Below, piece after piece: positions 25,396 through 31,935 of a DNA stretch of 35,463 nucleotides. The first letter of the stretch is position 1. Each line of letters begins with the position of its first letter. The notes under the pieces were generated by a model that did no database searches, was not told the DNA's origin, and saw nothing but the letters and a program-made list of their open reading frames with translations. The DNA comes from Candidatus Dormiibacterota bacterium (GTDB lineage: Bacteria; Chloroflexota; Dormibacteria; Dormibacterales; Dormibacteraceae): contig CATPBP010000216.1 of NCBI GenBank assembly GCA_955652675.1, positions 1 to 35,463 of the forward strand, given 5' to 3'. Position numbers and translations under genes: made by a program.

Positions 25396-26103
25396 TCATC
25401 GCGGAGCTGGGCGGCCGCGCGCCGCCCAGGCGCGGGCGGAGAGGTGGATCGAGCCGTCCCCGGAGATCGGTAGGTCCGCCCGGATGCGCTCCCGGAGTAC
25501 CGCGCGGCGCTCCTCGCTCAGCGACATCGCGTAGCCGGGCGCTGGCCCTTGCCCACCGAGGAAAGGAGACCAGTAGTCGTCGAAGTCGCGGAAGAGTGTG
25601 GGGACGTCGACGGCCCGCACCGCGATGTCCTCCATTCTCGCCTCGGTGAAGAGCCGTTCCAGCGCCTCCGGGCGGCAGATCGGGAAGCGCCGGCCCTCGT
25701 CCAGCTCCACTGCGGCCGGATCCAGCGCCGCGGCAGCGTCCCAAAAGTGGCGTATGAGCTGCATCCCGTCGGAGTAGTCCCATACATACACCGCCACGGC
25801 GCCTCCGGGCCGCGTCACCCTGGCCATCTCGGCCAGCCCGCGACTCGGCTCGGGCAGGAAGTTCACAACCAGCCCCGAGACGGTGGCGTCGAAGCCCTTG
25901 TCTCGGAAGGGAAGCGCCTCCGCGTCGCCTTGGCGGAACTGGGCACGGCCATCACGGATCTGCTCGCGGGCGTAGGCTGCGTACCCTTCTGAGGCGTCGA
26001 TCCCGGTCACGGTGGCTGGCCGGGCGAGGGCGAGAATGGTGGCGCTCAGCGCCCCGGTGCCGCACCCCACATCCAGCCAGCGGCTTTCCGGCGGCACGGC
26101 CAA
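25396..26103 (-). CDS. Class I SAM-dependent methyltransferase, start codon unusual
   Basis: From the TTG at 26103 there are 235 residues: motif I SRWLDVGCGTGALSATI, acidic VTGIDASEGY, FRQGDAEALPF, FDATVSGLVVNF and MARVTRPGGAVAVYVWDY, all standard methyltransferase_11 features. A C-terminal lid has LFRDFDDYWSPFLGGQGPA, typical of one actinobacterial/chloroflexal group. In-frame coding continues upstream of the TTG with SIWASGVAYEPYIGRWS and LVAREFLAW, which I recognise as the ordinary N-terminus of this group. Yet no ATG, GTG or TTG lies in that stretch, so the real start is either the internal TTG or a non-standard codon such as ATC near 26181. It follows the VOC gene on the same strand. Confidence 0.85.
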   Translation of the reverse strand: MAVPPESRWLDVGCGTGALSATILALARPATVTGIDASEGYAAYAREQIRDGRAQFRQGDAEALPFRDKGFDATVSGLVVNFLPEPSRGLAEMARVTRPGGAVAVYVWDYSDGMQLIRHFWDAAAALDPAAVELDEGRRFPICRPEALERLFTEARMEDIAVRAVDVPTLFRDFDDYWSPFLGGQGPAPGYAMSLSEERRAVLRERIRADLPISGDGSIHLSARAWAARGRPAPR

Positions 26104-26212
26104 CCACGCCAGGAACTCGCGGGCAACGAGTCGGCTCCAGCGCCCGATGTACGGCTCATAGGCGACGCCGCTCGCCCAGATGCTCGTTCGCCCTAGGCTC
26201 CGATCCTGGCCG

Positions 26213-26590
26213 CTAAAGGAGGAACTGCCCGAGAGCGAGGACGTTGCCTTCGCTGTCTTTGAACCAGGCGCCTTTGCTCTTGTCTATTGTCGCGACGCTA
26301 TCGACCGTCTTCAGATGTGGTGTGTCGATCTCGTCGAAGACGACCCCGCGGGATTTCAGAGCTGACACTTCGGCCTCGATGTCGTCTGTGTGCCAGGTCA
26401 TCTGCGTGTGCGTGCCACTTGCAGCACCCTGAGATGGATATAGGAGAAACCGCGTTCCAGCACAGCGGTAGAACAAACCATCTGGAAGCTCGGTCTCGGG
26501 GGTCAATCCCAACTTTTCGGCGTAGAACCGCCTGGCTCGTTCCAGGTCAGCGGCCGGCAATGCGGCATGTATGGGACTATCAGCTAGCAC
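26213..26590 (-). CDS. VOC-family (glyoxalase/bleomycin resistance-like) protein
   Basis: The product has 125 residues from the GTG at 26590, with GGAG about 8 bases upstream. The sequence IHAALPAADLERARRFYAEKLGL is the family's first beta-alpha unit. GTRFLLYPSQGAASGTHTQM and WHTDDIEAEVSALKSRGV form the middle, and GAWFKDSEGNVLALGQF closes with the metal-site-type EGN motif. It is a single-domain, cytoplasmic protein; substrate unknown. Base composition is less GC-rich than most neighbours. The methyltransferase gene follows closely downstream. Confidence 0.88.
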   Translation of the reverse strand: MLADSPIHAALPAADLERARRFYAEKLGLTPETELPDGLFYRCAGTRFLLYPSQGAASGTHTQMTWHTDDIEAEVSALKSRGVVFDEIDTPHLKTVDSVATIDKSKGAWFKDSEGNVLALGQFLL

Positions 26591-26743
26591 TTCTTCATCT
26601 CCAGAACAACTTAGCTTAGCTTATTAGGGGGCTCGACCAAGCGAACTCGTTACGATCCCCCTGTCTCCAAGACTGCTGAGGTATGGACCCGCTGTGAAGA
26701 TGGGTGCCGACCCTGTTGAGCCAGTTCGGCCTGCAGGCGCCCG

Positions 26744-27094
26744 CTAACTTCCTGTTGCTTCTGCCATCGACCGGGGAAGGCGGCCGTGCGAGAACTCAAT
26801 CAGCCCTCCGGGCAGTATCCACGGGTAGACCTCGATGCGGTACTTCGCGGCGCGAACCGCCGGATCCTGCTCTTTGAGCTGGCGCGCCTCTTCGGGGTCC
26901 ACGTTCAAGATGGAAAACCCGCGCAGCTCCGATCCCCCCAGTACGGGACCGGCTGCGAGAAGGTGCCCGGCTTCGTGAAGGTCGGCGAGGTGCCGCATGT
27001 GAGCATTCTGAAGCTCGGTCTCAGCTTCCTCGTCGAGCTCTGGAGCATCCGGGCGCAGAAGAAGGAGCGAGATGGTGTATCTATCGAATTCCAT
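26744..27094 (-). CDS. YciI-like protein
   Basis: The 116-residue protein starts MEFDRYTISLLLLRPDAP and includes HMRHLADLHEAGHLLAAGPV, FSILNVDPEEARQLKEQDPA and KYRIEVYPWILPGGLI. This ferredoxin-like fold, with a His in the first helix and the AGP turn, is the YciI family, small enzymes or binding proteins of mostly unknown function. The gene appears intact, unlike the degraded genes just upstream on the same strand. Confidence 0.82.
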   Translation of the reverse strand: MEFDRYTISLLLLRPDAPELDEEAETELQNAHMRHLADLHEAGHLLAAGPVLGGSELRGFSILNVDPEEARQLKEQDPAVRAAKYRIEVYPWILPGGLIEFSHGRLPRSMAEATGS

Positions 27095-27199
27095 TCGGTA
27101 GTCGTACCAGGCTGGGCCGCTCGTTGGGCCGGTAGGGCTTGCCGGCGCACCGGACTGGAACGCGGCTGGTCCTGACTTCGGGAATGCACAGGATCCAAA

Positions 27200-27864
27200 T
27201 CACAGAGAGGGAGATGGAATCGTGGTGTGCCACAGCTGGCCATCGACGCCCTCCTCGAAGACGTCGGCAGTCGCGTTGCGCTGCGAGACCACCCCGGGAT
27301 CTGACGCCCCGAAGCCGAGATCGCCGGTCGCGGCAACGTACATGACGGGCTTGCCGGTCTCAGTTGCGGTCGACGGGATGTGCGTATCAAACGCCGCTCC
27401 CCGGTGAACTCCGCGCCACCCCAACTCATGGAAACCACGTCCGCGCCCACCACGTTCACGGCGTAGTCAACGGCAGCCAGCAAGCTCGCCGAGGTCGAGT
27501 CCAACTGGGCCGTCGGTGCCTCGACCAGGGCTGTTGCGGCACCTGGCGCGGCCGCGTGTGCCCACTCGATGTCGAGGTTTATCTCTTCTTCCCAGGCGGT
27601 ATTCGTGGCAGTACCGGAAGCGCCCAGGTTGTAAACCTGAAACGCCGGATCCGGTAGGCCCAGAGCGGCGTCAAAGCTGTGCAGGTCGCTCCCTGCTGTC
27701 GGGTTATCGAATGCGTCGACAATCGCGATCTCTTGCCCCGCACCATTGGTCCCCGACGAGTGCAGCAGGTCGAGATGGTAGGCCCTGACGATGTCGCAGG
27801 GGATATACCCTTGCGGCGCACCGCTGGGTATGGCGGCGTGGCCGGCTGGAGCTGCTGAAGCCAT
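27200..27864 (-). pseudogene. Broken S53 (sedolisin/kumamolisin-like) peptidase
   Basis: The first frame (from 27864) reads GYIPCDIVRAYHL, GQEIAIVDAFDNPTAG, then WEEEINLDIEWAHAAAPGA with the catalytic Glu94 and Asp98, and VVSMSWGGAEFTGE. There the frame breaks: restoring one G near 27397 continues perfectly into AAFDTHIPSTATETGKPVM and the oxyanion segment YVAATGDLGFGA. Homology then stops. The catalytic-Ser part (SGTSxxxP) is absent, and a tail NATADVFEEGVDGQLWH, like the lectin-like C-terminal modules of secreted actinobacterial enzymes, follows to the stop at 27200. The signal peptide and propeptide are also missing. The gene is inactive by frameshift, internal loss and 5' loss, unless a sequencing error explains the single-base shift. 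Confidence 0.78.
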
Positions 27865-27971
27865 TTGCTATGGAACTCGCCGCGGAATCAAGCTGGTCGA
27901 TACCGACCTCGTCCAGCGTCCCCCGGCGGCTGCGGCTCCGCGGTTGCACCACGACCCGTCGTGCTGAGCCT

Positions 27972-28021
27972 GGAATCAATCGAGGCTCCCCCCGATTCAC
28001 TTGGGAATCAAGTGGAGGCTC
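27972..28021. repeat. Imperfect direct repeat upstream of a small ORF
   Basis: GGAATCAATCGAGGCTC (27972-27988) recurs as GGAATCAAGTGGAGGCTC (28004-28021), about 32 bases apart. A CACTTG/CAAGTG hairpin overlaps the second copy, and GGAGG within it is positioned as ribosome binding site for the ORF at 28027. It may be a regulatory repeat or decay debris. Confidence 0.45.
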
Positions 28022-28026
28022 AGCCT

Positions 28027-28206
28027 ATGATCGAGAAACTGCTGGCCCTGAAGAGACTGGTCACCCCGAATCGATCCCAGCCGGCTCACGCCGAACTAGA
28101 CCACTCCCACTGGGACGCTGTCACTCGGACGTGGCAGCCGCACTCTGAGCCGACTCCGGGGAAAGAGGCGGAGCGCGTCAACTCGAACCTGAACGGCGCG
28201 CCTTAG
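28027..28206 (+). CDS. Possible small protein of 59 residues
   Basis: The ATG at 28027 is preceded by GGAGG with 8-base spacing. The product, starting MIEKLLALKRLVTPN and rich in His, Pro and Thr later on, resembles nothing I know. It is followed by two adjacent stem-loops (28221-28258) that could end its transcript. The good ribosome binding site and following hairpins support it. The short length and the decayed neighbourhood argue for caution. Confidence 0.4.
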   Translation: MIEKLLALKRLVTPNRSQPAHAELDHSHWDAVTRTWQPHSEPTPGKEAERVNSNLNGAP

Positions 28207-28220
28207 AAACGGCCCGCTCC

Positions 28221-28258
28221 CCCGGCACAGCCGGGTACTCCCCGACTTCGCGGGGGAG
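28221..28258. terminator. Two adjacent stem-loops between convergent units
   Basis: CCCGGC-ACA-GCCGGG (28221-28235) is a perfect 6-base hairpin. Three bases on, CTCCCC (28238-28243) pairs with GGGGAG (28253-28258). They lie after the small plus-strand ORF and beyond the end of the minus-strand broken reductase gene, so they may act as a bidirectional terminator. No T-run follows. Confidence 0.4.
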
Positions 28259-28331
28259 AGACTCATACCTATGACCGCCTCATCTGGCTGGCGGAAGGAC
28301 CTACCCGTCGCGGTCGCCTACGTGGGTGAGG

Positions 28332-28710
28332 TCAGCCTTCGGCCCGAGCGTGGGTCGCCAGGATCGCGCCCGTGGTTGTCACCTGGCTGTCGATCAGTCG
28401 AAGTGGCCTGACCACACCGTCATCGCGGAGGAGGCGTTTGCCGCCGCCCACGACCAGCGGATCGATCATCAGCCGGATCCTCGAAAGCATTCGGCCAATG
28501 AGCCGCGAAGGCCTCATACGTGCGGCGCCCGAGCAGGAAGCCGCCCGCATCGGTCAAGTTCTCGACCACCCACTTCCGGGAGATGTCGTCGAAGAAGCGC
28601 AGATGCCAGCCACCGTGCTTGAAGCCGCCGCTCGTATCCTCGTCCGCGGCGCCGGGCGCCTGTACGACCCCGTCGAGGGTCATCCACTCGTTCACGATCA
28701 CCTTGCGCAT
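28332..28710 (-). pseudogene. RibD-C/DHFR-like reductase with the middle deleted
   Basis: From the ATG at 28710 the frame reads RKVIVNEWMTLDGVVQAPG, then GGFKHGGWHLRFFDD and GGFLLGRRTYEAFAAHWPN, the normal N-terminal half of this family, ending at AFEDP. Directly after this, in a different frame, comes RLMIDPLVVGGGKRLLRDDG and a normal C-terminus to the stop at 28332. The central 65-70 residues, including the NADPH-binding glycine motif, are missing, and the join also shifts the frame. The deletion point is near 28475. The gene cannot make an active enzyme. Confidence 0.82.
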
Positions 28711-28745
28711 CGCGGTGTCCTTCCTCTCATCGGTCCTCTCCCGTA

Positions 28746-28921
28746 TCAGTTGGAGGTGGGGAAGTGATAGCTGGTGCCGATCTCCTGCTCCAGGCGCGGC
28801 CAGAAGCAGCACCTGCGCCTGCTGCTCACCGGTGGCCGGGTTCCAGACCGGCGCATGACGCGTCGACATCCGGTGTCTGCGTGCCGCCGATCCAGTGCTC
28901 GATGGTCCTCACCTGCTTCAT
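28746..28921 (-). pseudogene. mmsA: Remnant of methylmalonate-semialdehyde dehydrogenase: both ends, no middle
   Basis: From the ATG at 28921 the text MKQVRTIEHWIGGTQTP is a typical N-terminus of CoA-acylating MmsA. After a frame change it continues as STRHAPVWNPATGEQQAQV, the next conserved block. It then passes in yet another frame straight to WPRLEQEIGTSYHFPTSN and a stop at 28746, which looks like the family's C-terminal end. About 430 residues of catalytic core would be missing. MmsA acts in valine and inositol breakdown. The C-terminal assignment rests on memory of such tails and is less sure than the N-terminal one. Confidence 0.65.
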
Positions 28922-29027
28922 CGTCGTCACCTCGAACTTCCTCCCACAGGTTCCGATTCGGGGCCTGCGATCCAGTGGGCCTGCGCAATCGATTGACGCG
29001 TATCGCCGGAGTTATTGTGGATGCGCG

Positions 29028-29423
29028 ATGACCTATCCCAGCGATCCCCGCGTTGACGCCTACATCGATGCGCTGCCTGACTGGCAGCGGAAGGTTTGCC
29101 GCGAAGTCCGCGATCTGGTCCACGCCGCAGAGCCGGAAGTCACCGAGACCCTCAAACGCACCAAGCAACCTTACTTCGTACTACAGGGCAACATCTGTGC
29201 CCTGTTGGCGGCCAAAGACCACGTCAACATCTTTCTCTACGACGGCGGCATCGTTCCTGATCCCGAGGGGATCATCACCGCCGGCCACGACAACAAGACC
29301 GCCCGCACCGTAGCCATCAGCGAAGGCGAAACGATAAACGCCACTGCCCTCACAGCCATGTTCAAGCACATCATCGCCAACAACCGTGCTGGTGGCTGGC
29401 GCAAGCTGAAGCGCGAAGGCTGA
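29028..29423 (+). CDS. DUF1801 (YdhG-like) protein
   Basis: The ATG at 29028 gives 131 residues: DPRVDAYIDALPDWQRKVCR, EVRDLVHAAEPEVTETLKR, QPYFVLQGNICALLAAKDHV and IFLYDGGIVPDPEGIITAGH. This is the DUF1801 pattern (frataxin-like fold, with relatives described as possible iron-binding proteins), followed by a C-terminal helix ALTAMFKHIIANNRAGGWRK. The open frame reaches back to 28764 across the mmsA remnant, but homology starts only here. No operon partner is apparent. Confidence 0.82.
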   Translation: MTYPSDPRVDAYIDALPDWQRKVCREVRDLVHAAEPEVTETLKRTKQPYFVLQGNICALLAAKDHVNIFLYDGGIVPDPEGIITAGHDNKTARTVAISEGETINATALTAMFKHIIANNRAGGWRKLKREG

Positions 29424-29967
29424 GCAGCCCGGAGGCGCTCGGCGGGTACTCTGCCCCTGCTTCACGTGCGGAGCCAGGCGGGTCGGGATGGCTGTCCCTG
29501 TTTCATCTGGAGTTGAGGAGCGCGTCCCCTCGGCCTCCTTCTGGCCCCGCCTCCCAGGGGTGAGCGAGGGCTTGCTGCGAGCGGGTTACCCACATTAAGC
29601 CTTAATGCCCACATTAAGCCTCAAGGGGTATAGGCTGCGGGCTGATCATCGATGGCAAGCCGTTCCGGAGCTACAACGAGACCGCTTCAAACTGCTCAAC
29701 CCGAGCGCGCCGCCCTGAGGGCACCTTCAGGCCGGCCGGAGACCTGGCGCAGCAGCGATCCGCGGCTCGGAGCGCGGCCAGGCGAGCCAGGCGTTGGCGG
29801 TGGACGTCCTCGCCGGTTCCTGGGCCACCGGGCTAAGGCGCTGGACAGTTTGCCTGTGTCCTGCGCGAGGCAAATCGAACGTTCACCTCGCCGCTTACAA
29901 GCCTCACTGCAGGGAGAGGCTTCATGAATCCCTGTACATCAAGACCTTGAGCCGAGGGGATTGACTC
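29424..29967. other. 544-base intergenic region before the sugar ABC operon, no gene supported
   Basis: A 91-codon frame at 29652-29927 is not convincing. Visible structure consists of the tandem repeat at 29589-29621, a perfect AAGCCTC/GAGGCTT hairpin at 29899-29922 (10-base loop) 45 bases before the xylF-like start, and GAGGGGA as ribosome binding site at about 29954-29960. AAGCCTC occurs both in the second direct repeat and in the hairpin arms. The region probably holds the sugar-responsive promoter, but I cannot place the boxes with confidence. Confidence 0.5.
29589..29621. repeat. Tandem direct repeat, candidate regulator site
   Basis: CCCACATTAAGCCT occurs twice exactly (29589-29602 and 29608-29621) with a period of 19 bases, about two helical turns. 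The first copy continues into TTAAT, making a near-palindrome ATTAAGCCTTAAT. It is markedly AT-richer than its surroundings. The position, about 350 bases upstream of the sugar ABC operon, fits an activator or repressor binding region. Confidence 0.55.
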
Positions 29968-31053
29968 ATGAGAAGATCGAGGGTGATCACGGTGCTGTTG
30001 GCGGCTGCCTTCGCGGTTGTGGCCTGCGGCGGTAGTAGCGGTGGAAGCAGCAGCAGCAGCAGCAGCGGCGGAAAGAAGATTGCACTGCTGCTGCCAGAGA
30101 CGAAGACAGCGCGCTACGAGAGCAAGGACCGCCCGTACTTCACCGACAAGCTGAAGTCGCTCTGCAGTGACTGCACCGTGATCTACAGCAACGCCAACCA
30201 GGATGCTGCGCAACAGCAGTCGCAGGCCGAGGCTGCGCTTACCAATGGTGCCAACGTGCTCGTCCTTGACGCGGTCGATGCCGCCTCCGCTTCTGCGATC
30301 GCCCAGAAGGCGAAGCAGCAGAAGGTCCCGGTCGTCTCCTACGACCGCCTGGTAACGGGCACGGACGCAATCGACTATTACATCTCGTTCGACAACGTGG
30401 CGGTAGGCAAGCTTCAGGGCACGTCACTCTTGACGGCGTTGGGCGGTAAGGCGGATGCCTCGGTTGTGATGATCAACGGTGCGCCCACTGACAACAACGC
30501 CAAGCTCTTCAAGGAGGGCGCTCATAGCGTGCTCGACGGCAAGGTCAAGATCGCCAAGGAGTACGACACGCCCGACTGGAGTCCAAACAAGGCCCAGGAC
30601 GAGATGACCCAGGCGCTGACCGCACTGAACAACAAGGTGGACGGTGTCTACGCGGCCAACGACGGCACCGGCGGCGGCGCCATCGCGGCCATGAAATCCG
30701 GCGGGCTCAAGCCGCTGCCTCCGGTCACCGGACAGGACGCCGAGCTGGCCGCCATCCAGCGCATCGTCACCGGCGAGCAGTACATGACCGTCTACAAGGC
30801 GATCAGGCCTGAGGCCGAGGGTGCGGCCACGCTGGCCTATGACCTGGCCACCGGCAAGTCGGTGCCCTCCAGCATGACCGCCGGCAACAAGGTCAACAAC
30901 GGCGCCAAGGACGTGCCCTCGGTGCTGCTCACCCCCGTCTCGGTCACCAAGCAGAACATCAAGGACACGGTGGTCAAGGACGGCTACTGGTCGACGACAG
31001 ACATATGCACAGCGCAGTTCGCCGACGCCTGCAAAGCGGCCGGCTTGTCGTAA
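29968..31053 (+). CDS. xylF: Xylose-type sugar ABC transporter, substrate-binding lipoprotein
   Basis: The 361-residue protein has a lipoprotein signal ending AFAVVAC with Cys20, then a Gly/Ser linker. The periplasmic-binding-protein fold follows: IALLLPETKTARYESKDRPYF is the XylF/ChvE opening, then CTVIYSNANQDAAQQQSQAE, VPVVSYDRLVTGTDAIDYYI (the XylF-type YDRL and YYxSFDN signature), VDGVYAANDGTGGGAI and LPPVTGQDAELAAIQRI. It captures a pentose or hexose outside the membrane for the XylGH importer downstream. GAGGGGA precedes the ATG. A stem-loop follows the gene, which would allow excess binding protein over the other subunits. Confidence 0.93.
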   Translation: MRRSRVITVLLAAAFAVVACGGSSGGSSSSSSSGGKKIALLLPETKTARYESKDRPYFTDKLKSLCSDCTVIYSNANQDAAQQQSQAEAALTNGANVLVLDAVDAASASAIAQKAKQQKVPVVSYDRLVTGTDAIDYYISFDNVAVGKLQGTSLLTALGGKADASVVMINGAPTDNNAKLFKEGAHSVLDGKVKIAKEYDTPDWSPNKAQDEMTQALTALNNKVDGVYAANDGTGGGAIAAMKSGGLKPLPPVTGQDAELAAIQRIVTGEQYMTVYKAIRPEAEGAATLAYDLATGKSVPSSMTAGNKVNNGAKDVPSVLLTPVSVTKQNIKDTVVKDGYWSTTDICTAQFADACKAAGLS

Positions 31054-31076
31054 AACGGAGCTCAGGAGAAAATAGG

Positions 31077-31101
31077 GTGGGCGGCCTCGGGGCCGCCTCA
31101 C
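31077..31101 (+). terminator. Intercistronic stem-loop between binding protein and ATPase genes
   Basis: GGCGGCC (31080-31086), loop TCGG, GGCCGCC (31091-31097) form a strong hairpin that GTG/CAC can extend with one bulged T. Only a weak T-rich stretch follows, so it is more likely an mRNA stabiliser or partial terminator that favours binding-protein expression than a full stop. Confidence 0.6.
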
Positions 31102-31128
31102 TCTTATCTTTACGAGGAGGCGGTCGAG

Positions 31129-31935
31129 ATGGCAGTCGCTGAGCGGACGCCGATCCTGGAGCTGAAGGGCATAAGCAAGCGCTTCGGCGCCGTGCAGGCC
31201 CTGTCCGAGGTCGACTTCGAGGTCTACGCGGGCGAGGCCGTGGGCCTGGTCGGCGACAACGGCGCCGGCAAGTCCACGCTCGTCAAAACAATCGCCGGGA
31301 TCAACATCCCGGATGCCGGCGAGTACATCTTCAGCGGCAAGCAGGTCCACGTCAGTGGGCCGACCGACGTCACGAAGCTTGGCATCTCGACGGTCTATCA
31401 GGACCTCGCCCTCTGCGACAACCTCGACGTGGTGAACAACCTCTACCTGGGTCGCGAAGAACTCGTCAACCTGGTTCCGGTGCTGCGCGAGGAAGCGATG
31501 GAGCGCCGGGCCACCAAGGTGCTGCGGGACCTAGCCGTCAAGATCCCACACGTGCGCACGCCGGTGGCGAGCCTATCCGGTGGCCAGAGGCAGTCCGTGG
31601 CGGTCGCCCGGTCCGTCATGTGGGACGCGAAGCTGGTCATGCTCGACGAGCCGACCGCGGCCCTGGGCGTGTCCCAGACCAAACAGGTGCTCGAACTGAT
31701 CCGCCGCCTCCGCGACCAGGGGTTGGCCGTGGTCGTGATCAGCCACAACATGGCCGACGTGTTCGAGGTCGCCGACCGGATCGTGGTGATGAGGCTGGGC
31801 CGCCGGGTTGCGACATTCGACGTCCGTGAGGCGAGCCGCGAGGAAGTCGTCAGTGCGATCACCGGCGCCGAGTTCGGCAAGATCCGGGAGGCGGCCGACG
31901 CCGATGAAGCACGGGAGGGGGAGGTCAAGTCGTGA
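31129..31935 (+). CDS. xylG: Sugar ABC transporter ATP-binding protein, single-domain XylG type
   Basis: The product has 268 residues from the ATG at 31129 after GAGGAGG. Walker A is GDNGAGKST with Lys48, the signature LSGGQRQSVAVARS is canonical, Walker B VMLDEPTAALGV carries Glu174, and the switch His sits in VVVISHNMADVFEV. YLGREEL and the VxQTKQVLELIRRL segment are typical of the carbohydrate-uptake (CUT2) ATPases. The enterobacterial XylG has two fused domains (about 510 residues). This one is half that size and must dimerise, as in other actinobacterial/chloroflexal CUT2 systems. The stop overlaps the permease start by 4 bases. Confidence 0.93.
   Translation: MAVAERTPILELKGISKRFGAVQALSEVDFEVYAGEAVGLVGDNGAGKSTLVKTIAGINIPDAGEYIFSGKQVHVSGPTDVTKLGISTVYQDLALCDNLDVVNNLYLGREELVNLVPVLREEAMERRATKVLRDLAVKIPHVRTPVASLSGGQRQSVAVARSVMWDAKLVMLDEPTAALGVSQTKQVLELIRRLRDQGLAVVVISHNMADVFEVADRIVVMRLGRRVATFDVREASREEVVSAITGAEFGKIREAADADEAREGEVKS

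Noticed and set aside
29652-29927. 91-codon plus-strand frame before the sugar operon
   Set aside because: No ribosome binding site, Arg/Pro-rich shadow-like product, and it covers the repeat-linked leader hairpin.
29929-29942. CTGTAC half-site before the xylF-like gene as a possible LacI operator
   Set aside because: Only one half matches the CTGTACCGGTACAG operator; the second half shows no similarity.
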